Assembly: GCA_030549495.1 (NCBI GenBank)
Contig: JAUIRK010000035.1
Location: 1-64,000 of the forward strand
Origin: Nectonema munidae
Lineage: Eukaryota; Nematomorpha; Nectonematoida; Nectonematidae
Reading direction: 5' to 3'
Length of the DNA stretch: 64,000 nucleotides
Numbering within the stretch: the first letter of the stretch is position 1; the number at the start of each line of letters is the position of its first letter. Of the stretch, positions 47,392 to 58,469 are shown one piece after another. A model generated the notes under the pieces. The model was not told the DNA's origin. It made no database searches and saw only the letters and a list, made by a program, of their open reading frames with translations. A program made the translations under genes and the position numbers.

Positions 47392-48031
47392 GTGTACATC
47401 ATTGTCTCCACGAATTGCAATATCATTTATTTAAAAAGGCTTGCTTGTATGTAGAAAGTTTATTCCTATGCCTACATTATTTTTTGGCGATATATCAATA
47501 TGATTCCATATTTCACTTTACTCATTTAAAAAGGCCTAATTCTATGTAAATATACGATGAAAAATACTATTTTTCTCCGCATAGTCCAACCTGAAAAGAT
47601 TTCTGGAAGATATCCTATAAGAATAATTTTGAAAAAACTTTCTAGATGTTAAACACTTTCAAGTTTATACTTCATGATAAATTATTTCGAGAAATAATTT
47701 TTACTACAAAATAATAGAGAGCTGTTTTTATATATGAGTTGACCATCAAAACAGATTATTTGTGAGCTAAATATAGAAAGTTTATTCCTTGAAATCAAGA
47801 TTGGAAATATTCGTCACCTTAGTTTTATTCAGAGTTCAAAACCCTTAGTGCGTATCGTGGTTATTTTTTAATTCTAGAAGTTATTCGACCCTTTGCGAGG
47901 GCGCGTGCAGCAATCCTATACGCGTTGGTCCGCCACACACTGCACACTTCTGTGTACCTTGTTTAGAATCTCTTTGTGAGTTTCTTCTAATGCGATTATT
48001 TTTTTCTACTTAATTTTCAAATCACTTCAAG

Positions 48032-48181
48032 GAATATCTCATTCAATATGATCCCTTGAAAGCTGATTACTTACGCATGCTTCATTATGGACGCCTAAAT
48101 ATGAATTTGATCAGGGACTTCACTGAATCTCTTCCTGGATTTCAAGAACTTACAAAGGAGGATAAAATCAATATTTTAAAG
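48032..48181 (+). CDS. EcR-like nuclear receptor, exon 4: ligand-domain helix 3
   Basis: Phase 0 on both sides; acceptor CACTTCAAG, donor AAAG|GTAGTT. Residues 286-335. RLNMNLIRDFTESLPGFQEL then TKEDKINILK is the nuclear-receptor signature (FAK.LPGF..L..EDQI.LLK) and has the same exon end (LLK|) as EcR. In EcR the helix 3 Lys of FAKG is half of the coactivator charge clamp; here the block is FTES, with Glu317 at that place. Positions that in Heliothis EcR are Met342, Thr343 and Thr346 are Tyr304, Gly305 and Asn308 here. Confidence 0.88.
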
Positions 48182-49764
48182 GTAGTTTTTCTTTATTTAT
48201 TGGACTTTCTAAAAAGAGTTGAAATGTCTTAATTTTCATTGCGGTTTTTTTCTTAAAAAACACTTATTTTTGTTGAATTTTTTTAAATTGCGTGGTAAAT
48301 GACATCCGAAAAACAATAGGAGAAGTATAAAAATATTTTTAATTTTATAATCGTATATTTATATTTTCTCAAGAAGAAGAAATTACATAGCCTTTCGATC
48401 TATTTGTTCCGATCGATTACGCCTCTTTTTCACTTGATTAAATTGATAATGTTTTGAAGATAAAATTATGATTTTAAAATGGATGTATACGTCACGTGTT
48501 TATTTTGCTTCAACAATTCATGGACTAAATCAAGCATAGAATGTCGCCCGATATTCAAGAAAAGATAATAAAAATTGGAGGTATGCAGTGGCGGATCCAG
48601 AAATTTCTTTTAAGGGGGGGGGGGGTCTCTATTTAAATTTTTTGCAATTATGCTAAAAGTCTTCAGAGAATACAACAGCTGTATTATGTCTTTTAGAATC
48701 ACTAATTACCTATGTTTTCATATTTTTAACATTATTTTTCCATAAATAAATTGCAAAATTTTATTTTTTATACATGTAAGGGTATACATTAGTAAGGGTA
48801 ATTTTCGAAGCCATTTTTCATAGGGGGGCTAGGCCCATGAGGCCCGCCACTTGGATCTGCCACTGGTGGTATGGATGCGAATATAACAACATAGAGGATA
48901 GAGGGATTTGAGGAAAAAAGTGGTGCGAGCCTGTCTTTACTTGGTTGATTCATGTGGGCATAAATAATCTTTGGATAGATAAATATCTCAAACTTATCTA
49001 ACATCATTTAAAAATTTCAAGTAAATTGAAGTTCAACAGCTTCAATAACAAATGAAGAGTGATAAGCGACTTTTAGATATTCCACAATTGATCATTTTGT
49101 AATTCAAGTACACCACATAATAAACAAAGTGATGCTGTCGAGAATTGTAACACGTTTGAAAGAACCCAGTACTTAATATTTGATATGTTAGCATTTTTGT
49201 TGTTTTTCACAAAAAATAGATAAGCCATTGAATTTTTTATTCAAAAAATAATTTTAGAATTAAATTTTTATATGTAAAAAATATTTTAATTCAATAAAAA
49301 TATAAATAATAAACACGTATCTTGCTATTTATTGTTTCCTTCCTTTATTAGCCTAGCGTTACAATATGGTAACATTTAATTTCGCTAAACCGGATCAACT
49401 TTTTCTTAAATTAACATTTCAGTTACTTTTGTAGCATATTTATTACTTTGATAAGGGAAAAATTTAATTTAGAAAAAAAAATTGATTCAAGTCAAAATGG
49501 GTTTAAAATTTATTTTGACTCATTTGCAATCAAAAATTGTATTTATACATCAGAGATGCACACCTAAGCATTCTTTATGGATACAAAAATAAAAAACAAA
49601 ACTATCGGTTTTTTGTCAGAGATAGATCTCGTTTAGCCTTAATGTTTCCTCTTTATTAACATTGTCATTAAGCAGCATATTTCCAAACATCTCATTTGTA
49701 TCTCGTATTTGTGGGATCATCTTTCCTATCCAAGTGTTCGAGTGTATTGCTTTATTGATTTTAG
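48182..49764 (+). other. Receptor intron 4
   Basis: 1.6 kb containing one hAT MITE (48586-48865). The rest is AT-rich and unremarkable. It ends TTTATTGATTTTAG. Confidence 0.8.
48586..48865. mobile_element. hAT-type MITE, 280 bp
   Basis: Ends read inward: CAGTGGCGGATCCAGAAATT and CAGTGGCAGATCCAAGTGGC. Flanking 8-mers GAGGTATG (48578-48585) and GTGGTATG (48866-48873) match at seven of eight. A run of 12 G (48614-48625) lies near the left end. Non-coding. Confidence 0.8.
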
Positions 49765-49984
49765 TCGAGCTCGTATGAAGTCATGTTGATAAAGTCGTCC
49801 AGGCGCTACGTTCTACACAACGACTCTATGATCCTCGCAAATAACAAAGAATTCAACCGAGAGTCCTTCAGAAACGTCTTTCCTGGTCTCGCCGACCCCA
49901 CTTACAACTTTTGCAAGGGCATAGCTAAGCTGAATATAAACAATGCCGAATACGCTCTTTTAACTGCCATTTGTGTCTTCTCAG
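49765..49984 (+). CDS. EcR-like nuclear receptor, exon 5: helices 4-7
   Basis: Phase 0 in, phase 1 out at TCAG|GTATAT. Residues 336-408. SSSYEVMLIKSSRRYVLHND corresponds to EcR CSSEVMMLRMARRYD...D. SMILANNKEFNRESF matches S.LFANN..YTRD.Y. NNAEYALLTAICVFS matches DN.(E/H)YALLTAIVIFSDRP. This block is diagnostic for EcR. Notable changes against Heliothis EcR: Arg383 is Lys345, Tyr403 is Phe365 and Tyr408 is Phe370; Arg387 (Arg349) and Ala398 (Ala360) are kept. Confidence 0.9.
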
Positions 49985-50993
49985 GTATATTTTGCATTGA
50001 AATTATACAACTTACCTTTTATTAGTTAACTTAGTTACAGCCAAATATGCTCCTTGTCAGGGGCGTATAATGAAAAAGATTCACCCCGTTCTATTTTAAA
50101 CTATTTTTTAAAAATAATTTGGGTACTTAGCACTTTTACACGGAGAATTTTAAGGATCTGAATTTAGAAATATTCTACAAAAACGACCAAATTTTGATTG
50201 AACTATGCACTGATATGTTAAAAAAATTCAGGAGCCACCAAAGATTCTTTATTGAAATTCTTGACTTTGTATAAAAAAAAAATTATTTTTGCAGAGTCCA
50301 AAATTTCAATAAAGAATAGGCATTATTTTTCAATTCTTTGATTTTATTCTCCACCATTTTTACTTTTATTTAAACTGAAAGTAAAAAGGCACAAAATATG
50401 AAATAAAGTCAAGATTCAGAAGTTTTTTGAAATTGAAGTAGTTTTATCATTATCAGCAATTTATTTTAAAGCAACTTAACAATTTGAGATATTTCATCCA
50501 AATTTTTTTCATCATTTGATGTTAAACAAGTTGATTTAGAAATTGAAAATAAAATTTCAGAATGATATCGAGGTTAAGTCAAACTTTTCCAACCATTTAT
50601 TGAAAAATACTCGCAATGATTTTCCATTATTAACAAATGTAGCACAAAAAAATTTTTTCCATGCTTTGGTCCGACATATTTATACGAATCTGCATTTTCA
50701 AGCATGAATATAATAAAAATGAATACAGAAATGAAATGTCCAACGATCACTTTTAGATGACTGTCTTCGCTTTGCCATTTTATTATTAGAGCTTAATTTT
50801 AAGAGTATTGCAAAATCCAAGCAGTGTCACCGGTCACATTAATTTTATTCTTTTTTTGCCTATTTACTCCTTTCCTTTAAACATTGTTGTTAAATAATCT
50901 TCGAAATTTTGTGTTTTCATCATTTGAAATTGTGTAATCCAAGACTAAGCACTCTCAATTTATGATAACATAAGAAAGATGGTCAGTTTAAAC

Positions 50994-51341
50994 CAGTGCT
51001 TCTCAACCTTTTTTTTACCCATAGACCCCTTTTTTCTTGATGGACCCTTTCATAAAAATAGGACAAAAATATTTTATTTTAATATTTTTCACTAATAAAA
51101 TTTTTGAGGGTATGGTAAAGAAAATAGTATATAATTAGAATGCATATTGAAATGAAAGCAAATCTATCAATTATAATATTAATAAGTGAAAATTATAACG
51201 AAAATTTTTAGAATAAAAACCGTTATGAGCTGGTTTTCTTCATGGACCACCAAAATATAATTGTGGACCTCTAATTTATAATATTTCACTTGTGGATCCC
51301 CTGAATTATTATATGAACCCCTGGGGTGCATGTGGACCCTG
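50994..51341. mobile_element. hAT MITE, 348 bp, perfect 8 bp target duplication
   Basis: GTTTAAAC flanks both sides (50986-50993 and 51342-51349). Ends read inward: CAGTGCTTCTCAACCTTTTT and CAGGGTCCACATGCACCCCA. The interior is AT-rich and non-coding, with repeated GGACC(C/T)CT motifs near both ends. Confidence 0.9.
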
Positions 51342-51349
51342 GTTTAAAC

Positions 51350-51480
51350 GGTAGCCAATCACCTCCTTAGCCACTACGTGGACGAAGTGAAGTAAAGAAC
51401 AAACCAAAGCTACCGATATTTCGGCGAATCGAGGAGCTCTTCAGTTAACAAGAAGAAAGAACCAACCAATTGGAAACCTC
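51350..51480 (-). mobile_element. Possible Penelope-like element tail
   Basis: Minus strand reads GAAGAGCTCCTCGATTCGCC then GAAATATCGGTAGCTTTGG, similar in style to 3' ends of Penelope-like elements as I remember them. No coding part. Weak call. Confidence 0.25.
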
Positions 51481-52289
51481 TAATGGCCCGTCAACCACAC
51501 GACCTGTCACCTCGACAAGATTGATCCCGAGATTGTCCAACACTCAAAGAGCTGTTCAGTCTAATTGCGAAGGGAGAATGCATCATGTTTTGACTTGATC
51601 AAGCAGACTCAATATACGATGAAATTGAGAACGCTAATGATCTAAAAGCGATATTTTCACGAATTGCAGGATAGGCACTGTTTCTATTATCATATGGTGT
51701 ATAGATTGGAGGCTTTGTTTGATCTCCTTTGAATATTGATGTGATTTTATTTTTTATTAGTCGAAATGATCAATTTTCTACTTTCTTTTATCAAGTAAAA
51801 ATTTAGCAAAAATCTGCCTACTTTCCCCCTCATTCACACGTCCCAGACTAAATTCAAAACTTTCTTTCCATAATTTAACCTCGTCTTCAATGTAGTAACC
51901 AGAAATTTCTGATTGAACACCCTTGTCTTACAAATTTGTATACAATTTTTTTACTTTACTATAAAAATTTGTAAAACTGATATACTTCTTTGCTAAATAA
52001 AAAATTTTCCGAGTTTAGCACTAACCCTAAATCTAATCTAATTTACTATTTTCAAGTACTTCTAGTTAGAATAAAGCACTTTAGAATTAGACTAAACTTT
52101 GATAGGTACGGTTTCTATTTACTGTAACTTTCATGTTTCTGCGTTATGATTCTAATCGATGGGGGGAGGGGGTGTTGTAACTTCGATAATTCTTATATAT
52201 AACTTCATCGCTAAGACTTTGAATGGTTGGAAATTTAATATGTTGAGAATATAAAATAAAGATCCAATTAAAAAATTAAATAAAGCAGG

Positions 52290-52400
52290 TGAAGCTTATG
52301 TGTGTCGTGTCTACTTCGATCCCTGGTTTTTACATCCGTGTGTTCTCCTATGGGGGATTATTCTCAGATGAGGCTTTGGCGTTTTGGGAATTAATACGCT
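52290..52400 (+). repeat. tRNA-derived SINE, family 1 (diverged)
   Basis: CTTCGATCCCTGGTTTTTAC, then CTCCTATGGGGGATTATTCT and GAGGCTTTGGCGTTTTGGGA, in the order of the copies at 10190 and 24605. Confidence 0.35.
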
Positions 52401-52612
52401 TTGTTTCCTTCATAAACAAATAATCCATAGACATAAAATACGCACTAACAGATATTGAAGAGTCCATACTAATGTAGTTTTTGGGGATAAAAGCGCTTTT
52501 TTTTATATGATATCCGCCTTTCCATAAATGATAAAATAAGGGAAATAGAAAGATAGGAAAACCGTGCTATTACCTTTTGTCTCCATGCTTATTCATTATG
52601 TTTATTTTTTAG

Positions 52613-52857
52613 AACGCCCAAACCTTAAGCAATATCAAAAGATCGAAGCGATCCAAGAACTATACGTTGATTGCTTAACGTCTTACATAAAAGATCACCG
52701 CTCAGGCAATTGTGCTCGAATAGCACGCTTGATTGACAAGTTGGGTGCATTGCGAGAACTCAACAACAATCACGCTTCATCTCTATTTTCAATGAATGTG
52801 CATTTAGACGAGATTCCATCTGTTCTAGTCAACATTTGGGATCTAAACGAATACGTT
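52613..52857 (+). CDS. EcR-like nuclear receptor, exon 6: helices 8-12
   Basis: Acceptor TTTATTTTTTAG, entry phase 1 (G|AA = Glu409), exit phase 0 at GTT|GTAAGT. ERPNLKQYQKIEAIQELYVD matches EcR DRPGL...Q.VE.IQ..Y.D. LGALRELNNNHASSLFSMNV matches L..LRTLGNQN...CFSLKL. The helix 12 stretch IPSVLVNIWDL aligns without gaps to LPKFLEEIWDV. The activation-helix Glu of EcR is therefore Asn482 here, and the preceding Glu is Val481; Trp484 and Asp485 are kept. The remembered Heliothis contact Asn504 is His462, while Trp526 is conserved. Confidence 0.9.
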
Positions 52858-53632
52858 GTAAGTGGTTTTATTTATTTTCTGTCACTTGCATGTTCGGAAA
52901 AATCTAGGTTTTTTAACTCTTCAGACATCAGTGTAACAATGTCCCAAGAAATCAAATAGTCTGTTTAAAATATTTACAATTCCATTGAAAAAGAGAGCAG
53001 GCTATATCTTCAAATTCAATTCAGAGATTGGTCTTCAAAATTTTGAGTTTCAGGGGCTAAAATGAGTGTAAGGCGCTGATTAAATCTAATATCGTATTTT
53101 CTGTCGTTTATTCTGAAGCTTTTATTTGATACAATTTTACTTTTGGATATGAAATATAACAAAAACTTTACTAATGTTTGCTGTAGTAAAAGAACTAAAA
53201 ATACTTCAACGAAATAAAATCCTTAGTCTTGGAGAGAGTGCGTCAATGTTTCTTTGTATACAAAGTATCTTTTACTATTATAATTCTCTTAATTCGATGT
53301 GTTTAAAAATTTTTGACGTCTAACTAGGATGTGAAACTTGTTATCTTTCGTTATTCGAAAAGCATTTCTGTCTTCTTTACAATGAAAATAATTCCCTTCA
53401 GCGTTGACATGATCATGATCGATATCTAAGATATCTGGTTTGAAATATGGCACCGTCTTATCTTTCGAGTTGGGAGAAGAGACATAAAGAGCTAGTTGTT
53501 TAAAGAGGAGCTAGTTCAGATGTTTCTAGGAAAAAGTGTCCTATCTACCTTTGGTATTCAGTTCTTTGTAGTTACTCAGTTCATCTATGCGACCATTCCA
53601 AGTCGGAATAGCGCATGCTACCACCTAATTAC

Positions 53633-53913
53633 AGTGTTTTTCGATCTATTACGCCGTTGTTGTGTTTGATTGCGTCGTTGCTGCATTCGAGCATAAAATA
53701 CACGCATTCATCATTGTAAAATCTTGTTTTTGATGGTTTTCATGTTCTGTATTTGCCTTGCCCTTTTTAAACGCCATTGAAAATTGCTTCAGTAAATGAA
53801 AGAAGATTGTTGTGAGACATGGTTGCGCGAGTGAACAGCAGCTGAAAAACGCATAGGTTTTATACCACGACATAATCAAATGCAACAACGACGTAATAGA
53901 TGGAAAAACACTG
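53633..53913. mobile_element. MITE with TA duplication, ~50 bp inverted repeats
   Basis: Flanked by TA (53631-53632, 53914-53915). The ends read inward as CAGTGTTTTTCGATCTATTA and CAGTGTTTTTCCATCTATTA, continuing CG(C/T)CGTTGTTG. Pairing extends about 50 bp. Non-coding, Tc1/mariner or pogo-like. Few differences between the arms suggest a young copy. Confidence 0.88.
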
Positions 53914-55789
53914 TAACTAAATCTCACAACAATATATTCGCATGTCACTCTAAGCTGAGTTTTTTACTTATATTGTCAAAAAGCACAACTAATATGAGAA
54001 ACTCATCAGGTATATGTAATGTGTATCAAAATTTTCTTTTTATTCTTCACCATTTACCCATACTTTGTGCTGTGACCGTCGAAATTTAATACACGTTTTA
54101 TCACCTTGATTTAGCGTAAATACGGTAATACCCAAGGATCCTCATCATTTTTATGCATACGAGCAACTAATGTAACTCAGTAACCCCTACACTTCCCTAT
54201 TTATCACGGACGCATAGTATATATCTAGCGTTGACACAGTCACACTTTATTTAATCCTGTCAAATTTAATCAAAAGTTAGTCTCTGCAGGATCTCTCTAG
54301 AGTCTAGATTGAGGATGCCATGTTTATTTAGACAGTAGTCTTCGAAGAATCGACTTGGCGAGCGTGCAATTTAGCAATGTATAACCAACTAATATAAAAT
54401 GTATAAACTGTATATGCATAAACAACTTTTTGCAGGCATAGTCACAGACAATACTACTTCACCTACGCATTGATGTTGAGTAGTTAGTGCGAACACTTTG
54501 ACTAACCATTTTAAGCACCATCGCTTCCTACTTTTGTCGGCTTCTATCGTGATTCTGAGCATCACAAGTAGGCAATCGCGTTTAGCATAATTTCATCCTT
54601 TACCGGAGCTACGCATTTTTTTTAAGAATTTTCTTAATTGAGCAGGCTGTGAATGTCAGAGCAGTTAATGTTCTACTAATGCATTGCTATTTTAAGTGCT
54701 ATCCTTAGTGTACTATTGGGTAGGGTTCTTCTTTGTCAATAGAGCGTAAATATATTAAAATCAAAATATAATAAAATTATTATTGCTATTGTTTTTGCTA
54801 AAGATAGCACAGAAATGATAAATATGGAATGTATATATTTATGGTGGTGGAATGTAAGGCATATCACATGTTCATAAATTACCCCATCAATGGCCGTTTG
54901 ATAACAATATTAGGGAGTCGTGGGGAAAATATCCGAATCCTAATACAAAATTCTGCTCGGATTCTAAATACTTAAAAGCTTAATAATTTCAACAGGAACT
55001 CTTCGCTTCCCGACTTCGACTAAAGAAGGGCCATTCCATATGCTCAGGATTGACTTTATTATTAATTAAAAGAAAATGTCTTAACTTGAAGATTATTATA
55101 CAAATGATAATTTGACTTCTACTTCAGTATTTCAACTCTGAATCTACTCTACATATATATTTTAATATCGACTTTAATTAAAACAAAATTTTAGCAAACA
55201 TTTATTTTGTCAGTTTTTCTTATTTTTTGATTTATTTATTAACATAATTCGATTTATTAACAGTAAGCTTTTGTATGAAATTTATATATACTTTTACTAT
55301 GCTTTTTTATTATAATACTACACTTTATGATATTAATGATAAACACAAAAAAAGTATTGAAAAAGAGAATTTATTATGAGTTATTTTTTAAAAAAGAATA
55401 GCGTCTAGCAAAAATTCTTTAATTTTACTCCTTAAATCCGACTTAATGATTCGGAGAGTTTTTCGATTCTTATCATTTAATTCGCTAAAAAGTATCATTT
55501 GACATATAATACAAAAACCCTGCTGTTTTTCATATGTAAGACCATAAGATGCCCTGTATTACAGAAAATTTTTTTATTGAAGAACTATTTTTCAAATGAT
55601 GAAGATGATGACAAAATTCATAGACTAACACAATATTGCTTTGCTTCCTTTCCCATTTAGAAAGTCAAGATGTACACAGTATTAACGTAAACAAATGCGA
55701 ATAACATATCATTTCACTGCATGTAATAAATGGAAATCAAAGAGTAAGGAAATAGAATACACAAAAAGATGAAGTGATAAAAAGAAGTA

Positions 55790-56650
55790 CAGTAGTCCCC
55801 CCTTAATACACGACTAATGGGAAGATGACCAACCCCTCGTGAATTATCTGATCCGTGTATTGTCACAATTAAGATATAAGTATACAAGTATCTATAAACA
55901 CAGTTAACGAAGTTTAGGGGGTAATTCCATTAATATAATCAGACAAATATTAGACTATTTTGATAGAGATCTACTTGACTTAAAAAATCATAGTACAGTT
56001 TCGAGTGTTTTTTATTTTATACTTTCTAATAATCGATAAACACAAACACATGGTATCTTTTTCTCCATGAATCTCTTTGTGAAACTTCTGAGCTTGAGCC
56101 TGAAGGATGCTGCCAGAAATGGGTTGTTCTTCTGAGACAGCCAATCAAAAGTGGCTTTATCCAAGGCGGGATCTGCAGCTAACCTTGCTATCTTTCTCTT
56201 CTATAACGAAGTCTCTCAGTTTCTGTTTTTTTCGAATCCAACCACGTAGTGTACCTTCTGGAACTACAAATTCTCTTGAGACTTTAGGTTGTGAATCTCC
56301 TGTGTTTACTTTTGTCACTGCTTCCTGCTTTTGATCGATGGTATAGGAGGCATAAGATTTCCTTTCTGGGTTGGAGTTTGGTTTGCCATGTATAGATAGG
56401 ACAATTAATAGCCAGGTGATCTGTAAAAATTCAATTAAGATTGCCAGATGTGTACAGTGGAGTTTCGTGTGAATAAATGATTGATTTTAAGTAAGAATGC
56501 AGGAGTTTATATACATAAGAGAGGTGACACGTTTGTCATGAGTGTGTGAGTTGCATGAGGCAAAAACGGGAAGTTGCCTTGACCAGCGGATTAACGGATT
56601 TCGTGTACTAATGGTGCGTGTATTAGGGGGGGGGGGGGGGGGGGGGGAGA
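55790..56650 (-). mobile_element. Internally deleted Tigger element
   Basis: Left end after TA (55788-55789): CAGTAGTCCCCCCTTAATAC. The right end read inward is a C run, then TAATACACGCACCATTAGTA, so the terminal repeat is recognisable but its tip is hidden by a 22 G homopolymer (56626-56647). On the minus strand near 56060-56330 are VNTGDSQPKVSREFVVPEGT, LRGWIRKKQKLRDFV and, shifted, PISGSILQAQAQKFHKEIHG: the HTH and CENP-B DNA-binding parts of a Tigger transposase. The DDE domain is absent. Confidence 0.75.
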
Positions 56651-56766
56651 ATTACTTAAGTAAATACAACAAAAGGAAAATGAGAAAAGAGTAAGTATAT
56701 TTATATGTTAAAATATAATAGTAATATATGATAAAGAGAATAGAACTGATACTTATGAACAGTGAT

Positions 56767-57030
56767 TTAATGAGTGGGTTCATTGAGTAGATGGATAAAA
56801 AGGTCTTGTTTAAATTTGGAGTAGGATGAGATATTTCTTAAGGATCTGGGTAAGGAGTAGAAAAGAAGAGATGAACCGAAGTAAAATGTCTTTTTTCGTT
56901 TTTTATTTCTGGCGCTGACTAGTGGGATAAAAAAAATTTTGTTCAGTAGGCTTTTTATTTTTTTGTTGTAGGAATGAGTTGAGTGCTGTATAGATAAGAT
57001 AAAGTGATATGAGCAGTAGATGTTCATCAA
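56767..57030 (-). pseudogene. LINE RT C-terminal fragment
   Basis: The frame includes NKIFFIPLVSARNKKRKKTF, YFGSSLLFYSLPRSLRN and SSYSKFKQDLFIHLL. The W/FxSLP.S.R ... FK..L...LL arrangement is the usual end of CR1/Jockey-type LINE proteins. It abuts the RTE-type endonuclease fragment to its right, although the two belong to different LINE groups. Confidence 0.5.
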
Positions 57031-57059
57031 AAGCGATCAGAGAAAAATCTTCTTTATCT

Positions 57060-58460
57060 TACCCCACATTTCTACATCCACGCTCTTTTCCCCTTGTGCA
57101 CCTACCTTTTTTTTTATATAGCTTTCATAAATTCAAATCTTATTCAAGTTTTCAATTTCCAAATTTTCAATTTTTGTCTTTTTGAATGTTTTCTTAATAT
57201 GTTTTGTTTCTATAGCAGTCCAGTACAAGTAATTTATGTTGGCTGAAAATTTCACTTCCAGGAATAGCCTTATAATCTTTTAAATTTTTTGCATCTTTTT
57301 GTCTCACCAAGATAAAGTCTATTTGACTTTTCTTGCCATCACTTGTGTATGTAATCAGATGATCTATCTTCTTTCTGTATTTTGTTTTGCACACTGTTAA
57401 TTCATTTCTCTCAGCCATTTGTAAAATTCTTTCATCTTCATTCCTTTTTCCATACCCATGTCCTCCATGTATTTCTTTGAAGCCATCACAATTTTCTCCA
57501 AAGTGGCCATTCAAATCACCTCCAATTAACAATGCTTCATCTTCTTTTACTTCCTTAATCATTTCTTCTAAAGTAACCATTACATTATCTTTTTCTTCTT
57601 CCATGTATCCATTCTGCGGTGCGTATGCGGATATAAGGTTTACCAGCTTATCTTCTCTTGCCATCTTGACTCCAATTAATCTATCTCTTTTTCTTTTCAC
57701 TTCCATTACCTTATTCTTATACTTAGCTGAGAGTATAATCCCTACTCAATTCTTTTTGTTCGAGCTTCCACTGTAAATAATTTTATATCCTTCCCCTATT
57801 TCCTTAGCAGCATTACCTCCCTATCTTGTTTCCTGCAAATAGATTACTCCAATACTTCTCTTCCTCATTTCTTCTATCAACTCTAAAGCCTTACCTTTCA
57901 TCAATCCAACATTCCATGTCGCAAACCTCCAGTTTTTCTCTTCTCACAAGTTTTTCCAACATTTTTTTATGTAGGCTGTTGGACACGCCCACGGAGTACT
58001 TTGCGCTGTACCCCGCACTTTGTTTGTATGGATCATAGCATTGTTTAAAAAGAGCCGAGTTTTTATAGCCAGATGCCCTTCCTGGCGCCAACCATTTTGT
58101 TTTCAGGTTTGGAAACCTTTAGCCTTTGCTCTTCTTTGAGCTCAACCCCAAGGCAGGTGCCATTTGTGATCAGAGTTGTTTTCTCCTAGAACATTTGCCT
58201 TTCAGGGCTAACGAGCATTCTCTATCCGAAGCTGTAAGTTAAAGCGCCTACTATCCGCTTTTCACCTCTAGATCATTTAGTTAATAACAACTCCGCCACG
58301 AGAAGGCTGATCTAAAGATTTACTGCTAGAGGCTTTTTGAAACGCTTGCCTTTTGAGACATTTCTAGGAGAATAGGAGCTTATCCCTATTCCCAACCTCG
58401 GCGTTAGCAGCATTTGGAGCCGTTAGCACTGATGATATGGAACAAATGGCCATTACTCAG
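57060..58460 (-). mobile_element. RTE-type LINE, 5' part with endonuclease
   Basis: 58090-58460 is GC-richer non-coding sequence ending in GGCGCCAGGAAGGGCATCTG, a motif I associate with RTE 5' regions. The endonuclease follows: FATWNVGLMKGKALELIEEM and VIYLQETR (about 57830-57930), VNLISAYAPQNGYMEEEKDN, LLIGGDLNGHFGENCDGF, KSQIDFILVRQKD and SQHKLLVLD (57194-57706). This retains catalytic QET, GDLN and SQHK motifs. At least one stop breaks the part right of 57706. RT is absent: LINEs usually lose the 5' end, so a retained 5' end with lost RT suggests a later deletion or recombination near 57050. Confidence 0.75.
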
Positions 58461-58469
58461 CAAAAGAAT

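Larger units (their letters stand above)
37951..48031 (+). other. Receptor intron 3
   Basis: 10.1 kb, almost entirely transposons: a LINE carrying a Tigger carrying a SINE, then a hAT element and a hAT MITE. 37951-38420 holds only a possible lone pogo-like end (ATTTCACTGTA near 38285). 47400-48031 holds nothing recognised. Confidence 0.8.
49985..52612 (+). other. Receptor intron 5
   Basis: 2.6 kb holding a hAT MITE, a possible Penelope tail and a family 1 SINE. 49985-50985 and 51480-52285 show nothing recognisable apart from a G-rich tract near 52160. Confidence 0.8.

Noticed and set aside
48789-49007. 72-codon minus-strand ORF
   Set aside because: Starts beyond and runs into the right end of a hAT MITE; no protein character.
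57387-57776. 129-codon plus-strand ORF
   Set aside because: Antisense to the RTE endonuclease, which has the catalytic motifs.
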